From: Melioribacter roseus
GTDB lineage: Bacteria > Bacteroidota > Ignavibacteria > Ignavibacteriales > Melioribacteraceae
Length of the DNA: 64,000 bases
Reading direction: 5' to 3'
Assembly: GCA_020724265.1 (NCBI GenBank)
Contig: DYHH01000006.1
Location: forward strand, 105,692-169,691
In this document: piece after piece, positions 63,563-64,000 of the stretch
Numbering within the stretch: the stretch's first letter is position 1
Layout of the letters: each line of letters starts with the position of its first letter
Made by a program: the position numbers and the translations under genes
Notes under the pieces: generated by a model
Told to the model about the DNA's origin: nothing
The model's input: only the letters and a program-made list of their open reading frames with translations
Database searches by the model: none

Positions 63563-63629
63563 TACTCAGTTGGATAGAGTCATCCCGACTTGTCGGGATT
63601 GGTCGCGGGTTCGAGTCTCGTCTCCCGCT
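63563..63629 (+). pseudogene. Partial tRNA-Gly copy with anticodon arm replaced by a palindrome
   Basis: Matches tRNA-Gly (63140-63213) from the D-arm on: ACTCAGTTGG-x-TAGAGTCA, and the 32-nt 3' part (63599-63630) with a single mismatch. The 5' acceptor strand is missing, so the acceptor cannot form. The 17-nt anticodon arm is exchanged for ATCCCGA-CTTG-TCGGGAT (63582-63599), which cannot make a normal 7-nt anticodon loop. The copy lies about 416 bp downstream of the intact gene, with the GIY-YIG gene between. Confidence 0.8.
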
Positions 63630-63639
63630 CAATAAGCAT

Positions 63640-63712
63640 GCTGATGTAGCTCAGTTGGTAGAGCACATCCTTGGTAAGGATGAGGTCACCGGTTCAATCC
63701 CGGTCATCAGCT
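63640..63712 (+). tRNA. tRNA-Thr (GGT)
   Basis: 73 nt: acceptor GCTGATG/CATCAGC, anticodon arm CATCC-TTGGTAA-GGATG with anticodon GGT at 63673-63675, T-arm with TTCAATC loop. No encoded CCA. Confidence 0.95.
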
Positions 63713-63772
63713 CAAAGTAATTTTGTTAAACTTGTTTATACATATTGAAAGAATTTTTTTATCGGAGTTATT

Positions 63773-63940
63773 ATGGCAAAGAGCAAAAATATAAGACAAA
63801 GAATAATATTAGAAAGTACTGCCGGTACAGGTTACCGTTATACAACTACCAAAAATAAAAGAAATCACCCTGGTAGAGTTGAATTTAAGAAATATGATCC
63901 GGTTGTTAGAAAACACGTAATTTTCAAGGAAACTAAATAA
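63773..63940 (+). CDS. rpmG: 50S ribosomal protein L33
   Basis: 55 residues, found by translating the ATG at 63773 behind a GGAG ribosome site. It reads [16 protein letters not shown], then [20 protein letters not shown] and [18 protein letters not shown], the standard L33 sequence. It is the Cys-free form (no CxxC pairs), as used where zinc is not bound. It sits between tRNA-Thr and tRNA-Trp, the usual approach to secE-nusG-rplKAJL, which probably continue beyond the window. tuf, commonly found here in relatives, is absent. Confidence 0.95.
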   Translation: MAKSKNIRQRIILESTAGTGYRYTTTKNKRNHPGRVEFKKYDPVVRKHVIFKETK

Positions 63941-63942
63941 TT

Positions 63943-64000
<58 letters not shown>

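Noticed and set aside
63538..63720. 60-codon plus-strand reading frame spanning the tRNA-Thr region
   Set aside because: It translates the partial tRNA-Gly copy and tRNA-Thr (RGFESRLPL and VAQLVEHILGKDEVTGSIP are typical tRNA-read peptides), so it is not a gene.

Overview
The window looks like chromosomal core sequence of a Bacteroidota/Chlorobi-group bacterium, most likely from the Ignavibacteria (Ignavibacterium/Melioribacter type). I infer this from the AT-rich Gram-negative gene content (LPS, BamA, TamB), the two secreted proteins ending in type IX secretion tails of the 'LEQNYPNPFNP' type, the LpxC-FabZ fusion, and the abundance of GAF-SpoIIE phosphatases. No phage or large mobile element is visible. 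The taxon call is inference; no 16S gene is present.

Layout. (1) 1-2341, minus: start of a sensor histidine kinase, purA, and a STAS protein with its terminator. (2) 2557-11540, plus: a signalling operon with an ECF sigma factor, an unknown membrane-anchored protein, three SpoIIE/PP2C phosphatases, a STAS antagonist and an RsbW-like kinase, followed by an MscS channel. (3) 12535-21736, minus: secDF, the rpsF-ssb-rpsR-rplI operon, a membrane pyrophosphatase, pth, rplY and prs. (4) 21840-22875: a lipoprotein and a divergent FmdB zinc ribbon. (5) 43631 down to 22891, minus: a nearly gap-free 14-gene envelope operon (uppS, bamA, two ompH/skp, lpxD, lpxC-fabZ, lpxA, lipoate ligase, a beta-propeller protein, split hldE kinase and adenylyltransferase, tamB, rnr, and a protease-propeller-Omp85 fusion), with a TTGACA/TATTTT promoter in front and a terminator behind. 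(6) 43740-45024, minus: lexA with two small unknown genes (one WYL-like), behind a promoter carrying two matching operator candidates. (7) ilvE, minus, with a leader that looks like an attenuator, divergent from an orphan mlaE. (8) 47820-53553: a T9SS cargo protein, an aminotransferase, a YhcH-family protein, a patch of REP-like palindromes, and an SLC12-like permease. (9) 53841-62756, plus: an M16 peptidase, a detached nuoGHI block, another T9SS cargo protein, comM and an LDH2-family dehydrogenase. (10) 62901-64000: tRNA-Tyr, tRNA-Gly, a GIY-YIG endonuclease gene, a damaged partial tRNA-Gly copy, tRNA-Thr, rpmG (too short for most gene callers) and the start of tRNA-Trp.

Several promoters share the form TTGnnn-N16/17-TATATT, often followed by TG, which merges an E. 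coli-type -35 with a Bacteroidetes-type TAnnTTTG box. In three of them (lexA, prs, the permease) a palindrome sits in the spacer.

The parts most worth a second look are the sigma/phosphatase operon with its ECF promoter abutting the start codon, the lexA operators and the two unknown genes behind lexA, the ilvE leader, the protease-propeller-Omp85 fusion, and the GIY-YIG gene bracketed by a tRNA-Gly and its partial copy whose anticodon arm has been replaced by a palindrome. I did not find a clear-cut new defence or mobile system.
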